This document shows positions 15,145 to 21,730 of a DNA stretch of 49,144 bases, piece by piece. The notes under the pieces were generated by a model. The model was not told the DNA's origin. It made no database searches and worked only from the letters and a program-made list of their open reading frames with translations. Each line of letters starts with the position of its first letter. The first letter of the stretch is position 1. A program made the translations under genes and the position numbers. Origin of the DNA: Clostridia bacterium. GTDB taxonomy: Bacteria > Bacillota > Clostridia > Christensenellales > Aristaeellaceae. Location: positions 1-49,144 of the forward strand of contig JAFXQO010000081.1 in assembly GCA_017527065.1 (NCBI GenBank). Reading direction: 5' to 3'.

Positions 15145-15765
15145 ATGCCGAACATTGATCTTCAGGAAACTCAGGATGAATTGCAATGGCTTGATAAGAA
15201 GCTCGAAATCAAAGCACGTCGCCTCGCCAGTGGGCAAAGTATCATGGTGCGGCGCGGAGAAGTGTATGGATGCGATTTCGGCTATAATATCGGCGTCGAG
15301 TTGCGCGGATATCATCCATGTGTGATCGTAGAGAATGACGCAACATCTGCCACGAGGTGGAGTGTTTGCGTCGCCCCTATCACCCATGCATCCCAACGCC
15401 AGCATATGCCGGCCTCACTGGTTCCCATAACCCGGCAAGCAGGCGCAGATGGCAAAACCATCATTGAAGGTTATGCAGATGTCGCAGGCATACGGGCAGT
15501 CAGTAAAGCCCGACTTACAAAACGCATTACGCGGCTTTTGCCTTCCGATATGCTGGAAATTGATAAGGCTCTTGCGTCAATTACTGATCTTTATGAGCAT
15601 TATAAGAGAATGTCCGCAAAATATGACGCTGCAAAGAAGCGCGGCGACGCGAAAGAAGAAAAGGCGAAAAAGCTGCGCCAACTACTTATAGAAGCCGAGA
15701 AAATTCTTACCGGCGATGCAGACGACGATTTGCGGCAAAGAATCGCCGAAGCATTGAAACTTTGA
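15145..15765 (+). CDS. PemK/MazF-family toxin with N- and C-terminal extensions
   Basis: A 206-residue protein. Residues about 34-130 are a PemK/MazF ribonuclease-type domain: MVRRGEVYGCDFGYNIGVELRGYHPCVIVEND then WSVCVAPITHA, with the conserved R-G-E-V/I-x-x-x-D-F and R-P-like turn (here RGYHP). Family toxins are near 115 residues; here there is a 33-residue charged N-terminal extension and an alpha-helical, probably coiled-coil C-terminal region (about 140-206, YKRMSAKYDAAKKRGDAKEEKAKKL). Start ATG has AGGAGG upstream. It follows the ribbon-helix-helix gene and is followed by an apparent ncRNA. Confidence 0.8.
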   Translation: MPNIDLQETQDELQWLDKKLEIKARRLASGQSIMVRRGEVYGCDFGYNIGVELRGYHPCVIVENDATSATRWSVCVAPITHASQRQHMPASLVPITRQAGADGKTIIEGYADVAGIRAVSKARLTKRITRLLPSDMLEIDKALASITDLYEHYKRMSAKYDAAKKRGDAKEEKAKKLRQLLIEAEKILTGDADDDLRQRIAEALKL

Positions 15766-15783
15766 AAAAATAGTTTAAAACTA

Positions 15784-15811
15784 TTGACAAAAGGACAGAA
15801 TATGATATCAT
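15784..15811 (+). promoter_or_regulatory. Promoter of the intergenic ncRNA
   Basis: TTGACA (15784-15789) and TATCAT (15806-15811) with a 16-bp spacer, 18 nt after the toxin stop. No open reading frame with a ribosome binding site follows, and a terminator lies about 115 nt downstream. Confidence 0.65.
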
Positions 15812-15817
15812 TGAGGT

Positions 15818-15940
15818 ATCGGAAAGTCCGGCTTTGACCAGCTGGGCGGTGAGGGAGAAATCCCCTTCATCGATAAAGGCGCTCCTGACCGGGTGCCTAC
15901 TCAATGAAACAGGGTGGAGCAATCCATCCTGTTTTGTTTT
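15818..15940 (+). ncRNA. Candidate small RNA downstream of the MazF-type gene
   Basis: A promoter-to-terminator unit of about 120 nt without a coding frame. Predicted elements: TATCG (15817-15821) pairing with CGATA (15871-15875) around hairpins CGGA-AAG-TCCG and GGGA-GAAA-TCCC; a separate hairpin at 15878-15897 (GGCGCTC..GGGTGCC); and an intrinsic terminator with an 11-bp stem (15908-15918 with 15923-15933, GCAA loop) followed by TTTGTTTT. I do not recognise an established RNA family. Confidence 0.55.
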
Positions 15941-15987
15941 GCAAGTCTCGTGATAGCGGTTTACGCCCTAAAGCGTTGATGAAAAAT

Positions 15988-16024
15988 GCCTCCGGCAGTT
16001 GCGACCTGCTCGGAGGCGTTTTTT
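15988..16024. terminator. Bidirectional terminator
   Basis: GCCTCCG-GCAG (15988-15998) pairs with CTGC-T-CGGAGGC (16006-16017), with GTTTTTT on the plus side and an A-run before it that gives a T-run on the minus strand. It separates the ncRNA unit from the end of the minus-strand operon (stop at 16144). The rest of 15941-16143 has no gene I can support. Confidence 0.85.
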
Positions 16025-16143
16025 GCGGTAGTCTCTAAAAACTACAGCGGGAATGTTTCCCGATTGCAATACCATTGTACAGCATCGGCGGCGGCGTGTC
16101 AAGCGTTTGCCGCCCTTTTTGAGCGGTTTTCACTCATGGCCGC

Positions 16144-16836
16144 TCAGTTATCGACGGCCTGTGAGAAAATATCATAGGGCGTGGAGATATTGCGCGCGTA
16201 GAAATCAGATACGCTCTCATACGGCGGTTCCTGCGGCAGATCGTCCGGGTTGATGTGTTCATTGTGAATATCCGCCTGTCGAAGTCTGTTCAGTTCAGCG
16301 GCCCGTGTCGCGCCGGTGCCATTCAAAACGCGCTTGCAGGCTTCGAGAAGGTTATTGATAACCCGTTCCCCCTCTGCGATGGACAGGCCCGCCGTGGCGA
16401 GGGCGTTATAGTTGGGGTGGGCTACGCCACTGTTCTGCGCGATTTCCTCAACAACGGCAAGGCCCGCGCCATTTCCGCACATGGCGTTTGCCGCCGCGTC
16501 AAGCTCATTTAAGGTCACTTTCTCGCGCATTTTGAGGGCTTGCAGGATTCGCAGTTGTTCCTCAGTCGGCGCGGCCATTGCGCGCACACTGTTGGCCTTT
16601 CGCATGGAAGCAATCATAACATCAACCGTGTCGGCGGCTTTCGCTCTGGCCTCGTCCACAGTGGCGCGGCGAGCCTTTTCTGCTTCCTTGCGGGCATCGT
16701 TATAGTATTTGCTGCCCTTCGCCGTTTCTATTGGCTTCATCTTTGCAAAGTATTCAGCGCGGGCCGCGATACGCGCATCGGTGAAATCCTTCATGGCAGA
16801 ATAGAGAATTTCCGTTCTTTTCATCGGTTCCAACAT
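16144..16836 (-). CDS. Hypothetical charged helical protein, 230 aa
   Basis: Not recognised. Residues about 15-80 are rich in Lys, Glu and Ala (YNDARKEAEKARRATVDEARAKAADTVDVMIASMRKA) and probably form a long coiled coil; the second half (about 95-230) has shorter helices and ends in YARNISTPYDIFSQAVDN. No signal peptide or membrane segment. The start has AAGAAGGT upstream. It is the last gene of the minus-strand operon. A scaffold-like or virion-related accessory role is possible for a satellite but is only a guess. Confidence 0.6.
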   Translation of the reverse strand: MLEPMKRTEILYSAMKDFTDARIAARAEYFAKMKPIETAKGSKYYNDARKEAEKARRATVDEARAKAADTVDVMIASMRKANSVRAMAAPTEEQLRILQALKMREKVTLNELDAAANAMCGNGAGLAVVEEIAQNSGVAHPNYNALATAGLSIAEGERVINNLLEACKRVLNGTGATRAAELNRLRQADIHNEHINPDDLPQEPPYESVSDFYARNISTPYDIFSQAVDN

Positions 16837-16871
16837 GGTTATACCTTCTTTCCGGGCGTGCTGCCCTTAAT

Positions 16872-17066
16872 TTATGTCGTTTTCTGCCCGGCCTCATCCG
16901 GCACATGCAGCACAACGTCCAGCCACACCGCATCCTCCGGCACGGCGTCTATTTCGACCTCTTTTTCGGTTCCATCCGACAGCCTCACCAGTGCGCGCAC
17001 ATAGGGCAGTTTTCCCCGCATTTTCCCCGCTAAAAGCGCGTCAAGCCGCTTACGTATCGTCCGCAT
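16872..17066 (-). CDS. Hypothetical protein, 64 aa
   Basis: Not recognised. MRTIRKRLDALLAGKMRGKLPYVRALVRLSDGTEKEVEIDAVPEDAVWLDVVLHVPDEAGQ: a basic amphipathic start and then an acidic, mostly beta-like half. The ATG at 17066 overlaps the stop of the TerS-like gene by 17 nt, with GAGG upstream. Position between the TerS-like gene and the 230-aa gene suggests an accessory role to one of them. Confidence 0.55.
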   Translation of the reverse strand: MRTIRKRLDALLAGKMRGKLPYVRALVRLSDGTEKEVEIDAVPEDAVWLDVVLHVPDEAGQKTT

Positions 17067-17409
17067 TTTCCAGCGCCTCCAGCCGCTCTTCGATGTCCGC
17101 AAATTCCGCCACGCGCAGTCCGTCCGCGATGATGATCCGCGCGGCGCGGATGCGGTCGGCGTCCTCCGCCCCGTCGCTGTTCATGATGTCCGCCAACACG
17201 TTCACCGCCGCGGGCATGTGCTTCTGCATTTCGGCGGAGGCGGATTTCAGCAGATCGGCACAGGCTTTTTTGTATTCCGTGGCAAATTCGGGCATTTGCC
17301 GGAAATTATAGGCCGTGCGCACGCTCACGCCCGCCGCCCTCGCCGCCGCCTCGATGGTCGGTTCAGTCAGCAACGCGCGCAGAAGCCGCGTCTGCGTTGG
17401 TGTTAGCAT
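17050..17409 (-). CDS. Helix-turn-helix protein, small-terminase-like
   Basis: A 119-residue protein. LTPTQTRLLRALLTEPTIEAAARAAGVSVRTAYNFRQMPEF is the N-terminal helix-turn-helix seen in phBC6A51-type and other small terminase subunits, and the rest (YKKACADLLKSASAEMQK..AAVNVLADIM..RIRAARIIIADGLRVAE) is the oligomerising helical part with the usual R-x-x-A-A-x-x-I. TerS proteins select DNA for packaging; without a large subunit here it would have to act with a helper phage terminase. A plain regulator is the alternative. Its 5' end overlaps the sigma gene by 47 nt. Confidence 0.6.
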   Translation of the reverse strand: MLTPTQTRLLRALLTEPTIEAAARAAGVSVRTAYNFRQMPEFATEYKKACADLLKSASAEMQKHMPAAVNVLADIMNSDGAEDADRIRAARIIIADGLRVAEFADIEERLEALENADDT

Positions 17410-18094
17410 CCATTTTCACCTCTTTCCCGATGCGCCGCAGCGCCGCGTCCTCGACGACGCTCGACCAGCTTGTATTGAAGGCCCTGACGCCCTTTCGCGC
17501 ATAGAAGTTTGTCTGTAAATCCAGCCAGTAGGCCCGCAGCGCCATGTCCTGCCGCAGGTGATTCATTCCGCGCCGCCCGGCCCGTTTCAGTGCCTCCGCC
17601 GCCTCGCCGGTCTCAGCGGCCAGCGCGCCGTAACTCAGGCCGTGCAGCTCATGCCATTCGATCACGGCCCGCTCAGGCCCTTCCAGACGCGCCACGGCGG
17701 CGCGCACCGTCTCGCGGGTCTGTTCCCGCTGCATCGCCTCACAGGCGTCCGGCAGGCTCTCATCCGCGATCATATCGCCGATAGTGTCGCCGTCAGGATC
17801 GTCGCCGGAAAGCGGCGCGTTCAGGCTCACCGCGCCCAGATCGGCGCGGCGGCGGGCGGAGGCGACGCCCAGCAGCGCGCGTATTTCCCGCTGTATGTGC
17901 CATCCAGCCCACCCCGCCCATGTCTTCCCGCCGTTTGGATCGAAGGTCTCAGCGGCCTTCCATACGCCGATATGCCCGGCCTGTATCAGGTCTTCGAGGT
18001 CTGCCGCGCGGTTCAATTCGCAGAGGCGGAGGTAGCGGCGCGCAATCAGGCAGATCAAGCCGTGATTTGCCTTTGACAGGGCTTCTAGGTCCAT
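17363..18094 (-). CDS. Sigma-70 family RNA polymerase sigma factor
   Basis: A 243-residue sigma factor. Region 2 (about residues 5-75): HGLICLIARRYLRLCELNRAADLEDLIQAGHIGVWKAAETFDPNGGKTWAGWAGWHIQREI, with the core-binding LEDLIQAGxIGxxKA motif. Region 4 (about 140-190): RLEGPERAVIEWHELHGLSYGALAAETGEA with a helix-turn-helix. Region 3 is mostly replaced by an acidic stretch. A dedicated sigma factor probably switches on late genes of the element or of a partner phage (inference). ATG at 18094 has GGGAGG upstream. The 3' end overlaps the next gene. Confidence 0.8.
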   Translation of the reverse strand: MDLEALSKANHGLICLIARRYLRLCELNRAADLEDLIQAGHIGVWKAAETFDPNGGKTWAGWAGWHIQREIRALLGVASARRRADLGAVSLNAPLSGDDPDGDTIGDMIADESLPDACEAMQREQTRETVRAAVARLEGPERAVIEWHELHGLSYGALAAETGEAAEALKRAGRRGMNHLRQDMALRAYWLDLQTNFYARKGVRAFNTSWSSVVEDAALRRIGKEVKMDANTNADAASARVAD

Positions 18095-18165
18095 TTGACA
18101 GCACCTCCCGGAGATGGTAGAATAATCGTGCATTTTCCATCCCGCCGCCTCCGGGCGGCTTTTTT
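18095..18165 (+). promoter_or_regulatory. Plus-strand promoter-terminator pair inside the minus-strand operon
   Basis: TTGACA (18095-18100) and TAGAAT (18118-18123) with an exact 17-bp spacer point rightward; about 20 nt further GCCGCC-TCCG-GGCGGC followed by TTTTTT (18144-18165) is a textbook terminator in the same direction. Together they would make an RNA of about 35 nt, antisense to the gap between the sigma and Cys-rich genes. No gene on the plus strand accounts for them. Confidence 0.5.
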
Positions 18166-18877
18166 ACGCCCCTTCCAGCGCCTCCGCCTCCGTGCCCGAC
18201 AGCATGGGCGAGAGCGCGCCCATGAGCGGCGCAATCTCTTCATCACGCACCCGCCCGGCACACTGGAACATGATCTGGCTGTACTCGATCCCGGCCCCGC
18301 TGGTCGCCTTCATGAGGGAGAAGCGCGTCGCCACCTGCCACGGCTGCAGGCCCCGCGGCGACAGCACCCGCGCCACATACTGCGCCCAGTTCGCCACGCT
18401 CATCGTGGGCACCTTCAGCGCCACAGGCAGCGGCTCGCCCTCCGCCATCACAAGAAGCTGCACCATATTCCGGCAGGCCTTGCCCCGGCCTCCGTCCCGG
18501 CTCCCCATCCGGTTCCACGGGCAGGCCCGGCAGGCGTGTTCCACGCCCTCCGTGTCATAGCCGCTCAGGCCGTCCCGGCTCATGCAGCGCGGCGTCCTGT
18601 CCGCGCCCGCCTCGCCGTATTCATGATCCCAGCGCGCATTGATGAAGCTGGCGCTCAGCACGATCCCCGTGAAGCTGGTCACGTACTCCGGCGCGTCTGG
18701 CGTATCACCCGGAAACTCGAAGGCCTTCCCGCCGCCGGCGGGCACATGCACCCGGCTCACGGGCAGCTCACTGGCCCCGGCCAGCGCCTCCACCGTGCGG
18801 CGTATGATGTCGATGGTTCCGCCCACCTGCATGGTGCTGGCGGGCAGCTCCGCCGTCAGGTCTGAAAGTCGTCCCAT
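18164..18877 (-). CDS. Cys-rich phage-type protein next to the exonuclease
   Basis: A 237-residue protein. Its core CRACPWNRMGSRDGGRGKACRN (about residues 115-136) with another Cys near 98 belongs to a phage family I recognise by the C-x2-C-P-x-N...GKGKACKN signature but cannot name; four cysteines suggest a metal site. Downstream, PVALKVPTMSVANWAQYVARVLSPRGLQPWQVATRFSL is a conserved block. Its place directly after YqaJ, where a single-strand-annealing or ssDNA-binding partner is usual, suggests a role in recombination or replication (inference). The ATG at 18877 is better spaced from GGAGG than the one at 18883. Confidence 0.65.
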   Translation of the reverse strand: MGRLSDLTAELPASTMQVGGTIDIIRRTVEALAGASELPVSRVHVPAGGGKAFEFPGDTPDAPEYVTSFTGIVLSASFINARWDHEYGEAGADRTPRCMSRDGLSGYDTEGVEHACRACPWNRMGSRDGGRGKACRNMVQLLVMAEGEPLPVALKVPTMSVANWAQYVARVLSPRGLQPWQVATRFSLMKATSGAGIEYSQIMFQCAGRVRDEEIAPLMGALSPMLSGTEAEALEGA

Positions 18878-18879
18878 GC

Positions 18880-19836
18880 TCATTCCTCCATTTCTGCGCC
18901 GCGCACCTTGAAAACGCGCGCGGTGGTCTCGGTTTTTACCGTGTCCAAATCCAAATCAGGGAACAGCGCGCGCAGCTTCTTTTCGCTGATTGAGCGCCGT
19001 GTCTGGTTCTTCCAGCTCGCCCGGGCGGAGGTTCCGTTCAGCGCCTCCGCCTCGCCCAGCCGCGCCTTCAGGCGGTTCTCCGCCTCGGCAATGCGCCGCT
19101 CCAGGGCCTTCTTACCCTGCTTCATATCCAGCAACTCCGCCATGAGCGCCTCATCCTCCGGCCCCGCGTCCAGCGTCAGGCCGTCCGCGCGGGGGTAGAG
19201 GGCCAGCAGCGCCGCGCCCGTGCTTTCCAGCCCGTCAGGCGGCGGAGGCTGCCGCTTCGCTACATGATCCCGCCAGAAGGATTCCTCCGCCTGAATGAGG
19301 GCTTCCAGATCGTCCCGCACCGTTTCCCGCTCAATGGTGAAGGTGAGCAGGTCGGTTCCGTACACCAGCACCGCCAGATACCAGCGCTCCCAGCCGGTGA
19401 CGGCCAGATAGTGAAGGCACTGCGCGTAGTATTCGAGCGGGTATTCCCCGTTCCGATAGCGCGTGAGATGCAGGTCTTTCGAGGTTTTGCATTCAAGCCC
19501 GGCCCGCTTGCCGATGATTCGCCGGTCGATGTCGGCGATCATGCAGGGGTGGGCCGTGGAGCGCAGCATGCCGTATTCCCGGCGGAGGCGGAGGCCGGTC
19601 TGCTCGGCAAAGCGCCGCGCGACGTATTCCTCAAGGTCTCGCCCTTGCCGCATGGCCTCGGTGTCATCCTCCGCCCGTTCCGCGCCCAGCTTATCGGCGT
19701 ACACGGAGAACGGCCCCTTGTAAGGATTCACGCCCAGCACCGCCGCCGCGTCGCTGCCCCCGATCCCGGAGCGGCGGAGGCGCAGCCAGTCCTCGCGCGG
19801 CAGACCGCGCACGTCGGCAAAGGTCGTGTAGTTCAT
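18880..19836 (-). CDS. YqaJ-type viral exonuclease
   Basis: A 318-residue lambda-exonuclease-family nuclease. N-terminal RRSGIGGSDAAAVLGVNPYKGPFSVYADKLG is the YqaJ signature; the PD-(D/E)XK site is the Asp of MIADIDRRI with the E-x-K of GLECKTSKDLHL, near residues 100-120. Residues about 235-285 are a predicted coiled coil. Such enzymes resect double-strand ends for annealing-type recombination together with a RecT-like partner, here perhaps the Cys-rich protein. It overlaps the nuclease gene upstream by 4 nt. Confidence 0.9.
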   Translation of the reverse strand: MNYTTFADVRGLPREDWLRLRRSGIGGSDAAAVLGVNPYKGPFSVYADKLGAERAEDDTEAMRQGRDLEEYVARRFAEQTGLRLRREYGMLRSTAHPCMIADIDRRIIGKRAGLECKTSKDLHLTRYRNGEYPLEYYAQCLHYLAVTGWERWYLAVLVYGTDLLTFTIERETVRDDLEALIQAEESFWRDHVAKRQPPPPDGLESTGAALLALYPRADGLTLDAGPEDEALMAELLDMKQGKKALERRIAEAENRLKARLGEAEALNGTSARASWKNQTRRSISEKKLRALFPDLDLDTVKTETTARVFKVRGAEMEE

Positions 19837-20159
19837 GGCCGCCCGCCTCCGCCCCGGAGCAGCCGCAGCCAGTCAGTCAGGTGCATGGTCACCAGCCAGG
19901 GCTGGCGGTTCCGCCTGTGCGCCACGAGAGGCACGCGGCCCGCCGCGTCATGCTCTGCCTGGTGCATGGCCTCGCCTATGTTCAGGCGCTCCACGCGCTT
20001 GACCTCGAAGTGATAGCCCTCCAGCCCTTCCGCGCTGATGTCGGGGTTGTCGTAGCCGCCCACGTCCCGCTGGTCGTTGCGGTGGGCGGGAAAACCTGCT
20101 TCCGTCAGGAGGGAGGCGAGTTCGCGCTCGCCTGCGCTGCCCTTCTTCTTGCAATTCAC
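19833..20159 (-). CDS. Hjc-like Holliday junction resolvase/nuclease
   Basis: A 108-residue small PD-(D/E)XK protein. KKKGSAGERELASLLTEAGFPAHRND has the conserved Glu, NPDISAEGLEGYHFEVKRVE holds the D and E-x-K catalytic triad at about residues 38-56, and the end (PWLVTMHLTDWLRLL) is typical of phage resolvase-like nucleases. It would resolve recombination or replication intermediates before packaging. The start is taken as GTG at 20159; no ATG is available nearby and the ribosome binding site is weak. Overlaps yqaJ-type gene by 4 nt. Confidence 0.78.
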   Translation of the reverse strand: MNCKKKGSAGERELASLLTEAGFPAHRNDQRDVGGYDNPDISAEGLEGYHFEVKRVERLNIGEAMHQAEHDAAGRVPLVAHRRNRQPWLVTMHLTDWLRLLRGGGGRP

Positions 20160-20165
20160 GAGGTT

Positions 20166-20813
20166 TCAACCCCCTTCTATTCGTGCCAGAGCCTCGGCCA
20201 TGTTCTTGTCAGTGATTGCCCGCAGTTCCTCTTCAGAATACCGCCGTTGATCGAAGGCAAGCGCGGTCGGCGTTTTCTCTTCGCGCCGTAATGTGCCTGC
20301 ACGGGTCAAGGCCGCGTAGCCACGGAGCCATTTTCTCCAGTCCCGCACCGGCTCGCCTCTACTGTCCTTCCAGCCTTCCCCCTCGCAGTCGGCCAGAAAG
20401 CGCGCAGCATCGATTTGTAGCCCTGCCCTCCTAATCTCTGCCTCAATTTCGCTGAGAGAGGGAGGGGAGAGAGAAGATTGTACTTCCGTTCCTGATTCTT
20501 TTACCGATTCTGATTCTGTTTGGATGCATTCGGATGCGGTCGGATGCGGTCGCATTCGGTCGGACTTCCAGCGCTGCGCGGACGCCTCGCGCCGCTGAGC
20601 CACCTGTCGTGAATACTTAGTCGCGTCGCGGTCGATCTTCGCACGAAATAGCACGAACAGAGCGTCTAGTGTCACATCATCGAAGGCGGGTGCTGCACCT
20701 TCCAGTGCATAGTGATAAAGGCCACAGACAAAGGCCTTGTACTGAGAATCGGGGAGCTTTTCCAAAGCCGCCAAATCTTCCAGATAGAGAATAAGCCCCG
20801 GTTGTCCGCTCAT
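20166..20813 (-). CDS. Replication-type protein with DUF6291-like N-terminus
   Basis: A 215-residue protein. The N-terminal part (LILYLEDLAALEKLPDSQYKAFVCGLYHYALEG...LFRAKIDRDATKYSRQVAQRREASAQRW) resembles DUF6291, common at the start of phage replisome-organiser proteins. A low-complexity linker (about residues 88-120, rich in Ser, Glu and Pro) follows, then a DnaD-like C-terminal part ending WKDSRGEPVRDWRKWLRGYAA. The linker DNA contains tandem 10-bp repeats (20521-20563) that could be the origin. It overlaps the excisionase-like gene by 4 nt. Confidence 0.7.
   Translation of the reverse strand: MSGQPGLILYLEDLAALEKLPDSQYKAFVCGLYHYALEGAAPAFDDVTLDALFVLFRAKIDRDATKYSRQVAQRREASAQRWKSDRMRPHPTASECIQTESESVKESGTEVQSSLSPPSLSEIEAEIRRAGLQIDAARFLADCEGEGWKDSRGEPVRDWRKWLRGYAALTRAGTLRREEKTPTALAFDQRRYSEEELRAITDKNMAEALARIEGG
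20521..20563. repeat. Tandem 10-bp repeats, candidate origin iterons
   Basis: TGGATGCATT, CGGATGCGGT, CGGATGCGGT, CGCATTCGGT, CGG in direct succession, inside the linker of the replication gene. Origins embedded in initiator genes are known from lambdoid and Firmicute phages; here it is an inference from repetition and position. Confidence 0.5.
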
Positions 20814-21001
20814 CGAATCCCCTCGTCATTCTCGACGGTCTGCCGTTCAAGCCACGCCCGTAGCGCATCGACCGGAATGACAATTCGGCGACCGATCCTC
20901 ACAGCCGGGAAATCGGTTCGTTTTACCAACTCGTAAGCCGTATTCCGACCGACGCCCAGCACACGGGGAAGCTCAGTCGCGGAGATAGTAAGTTTTTCCA
21001 T
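20810..21001 (-). CDS. Excisionase-like helix-turn-helix protein
   Basis: A 63-residue protein: TISATELPRVLGVGRNTAYELVKRTDFPAVRIGRRIVIPVDALRAWLERQ is the MerR-like winged helix of the excisionase/DNA-binding family (helix-turn-helix 17). Such proteins bend attachment-site DNA and direct excision, or activate early genes. It is the first gene of the minus-strand operon and faces the repressor gene, the usual control switch of satellites and prophages. ATG has AGGAGG upstream. Confidence 0.85.
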   Translation of the reverse strand: MEKLTISATELPRVLGVGRNTAYELVKRTDFPAVRIGRRIVIPVDALRAWLERQTVENDEGIR

Positions 21002-21038
21002 TGAAAATTCCTCCTTTTGAGAAAATTATCTAGGCCCC

Positions 21039-21067
21039 TTGTGTTTTGCTTAATCCTATGCTACAAT
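21039..21067 (+). promoter_or_regulatory. Repressor-integrase promoter
   Basis: TTGTGT (21039-21044), 17-bp spacer, TACAAT (21062-21067), reading into the repressor gene. The divergent region 21002-21130 must also hold the early minus-strand promoter, which I could not place with confidence. Confidence 0.6.
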
Positions 21068-21130
21068 GATTTTGCATGGAAATCAAGTCAGTATTCCGAT
21101 CATTTTTGCACACAGAAAGGTGTGTTTTGC

Positions 21131-21715
21131 GTGGATAATCAATCAAAAAAGAAAAGAGTGTCAGACCTAACGCTGTGGCCGATTGCTGAAAGAATCCGAC
21201 ATATACGAAAAGATTTGCTCAATATGTCACAAGAGAAATTTGCGGAAGAAATGGGTGTCGGCAGGTCGGCAGTAAGTGACTGGGAGGGCCAGTATACCCC
21301 TATTGACGCCCGCAATCTTATGAAGCTATGTGAATTGTCTGGATGCGATGCAGATTATATCCTAGGCCGAATTGATGAAAAGACACATGATATTAAACAT
21401 ACTAAACAAGTAACTGGTCTTTCTGAAAGTGCAATCGAGTATATTATTTCTTGGAAAGATGCTCAAAATTGTAGCTGTAAATGGGCATCTTATCTGTCTC
21501 AGATGATTGAATCTCATGAATTTGTAGATATGATGAATCATTTGTCATCCTTTGTTAATGCTGATATAGCAATGGAAAGGGCATTAGAATTAGGAGATAG
21601 GCAACTATTTGAAAAATTGGCAGAATCACAAACTGCTAATTTATGGTACACATCAAAACGATTTGCTGATATTCTCGAACATTTTCCAATACCAACCGAA
21701 CACTTTCCAACATGA
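21131..21715 (+). CDS. XRE-family repressor
   Basis: A 194-residue regulator. Residues about 12-75 are an XRE helix-turn-helix (IAERIRHIRKDLLNMSQEKFAEEMGVGRSAVSDWEGQYTPIDARNLMKLCELSGCDADYILG). The C-terminal part is not LexA-like: no Ser-Lys protease pair is visible, so control is unlikely to be through RecA self-cleavage. Start GTG at 21131 with AAGGTG upstream; the open frame further up crosses the promoter. It is markedly more AT-rich than the other element genes. It is followed after 15 nt by the integrase gene and faces the excisionase-like gene, so it is the presumed master repressor. Confidence 0.85.
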   Translation: MDNQSKKKRVSDLTLWPIAERIRHIRKDLLNMSQEKFAEEMGVGRSAVSDWEGQYTPIDARNLMKLCELSGCDADYILGRIDEKTHDIKHTKQVTGLSESAIEYIISWKDAQNCSCKWASYLSQMIESHEFVDMMNHLSSFVNADIAMERALELGDRQLFEKLAESQTANLWYTSKRFADILEHFPIPTEHFPT

Positions 21716-21730
21716 ACAGGAGGTAACACA

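Noticed and set aside
20521-20563. CRISPR-like repeat array
   Set aside because: Units are 10 bp and contiguous without spacers; no cas gene in the window.
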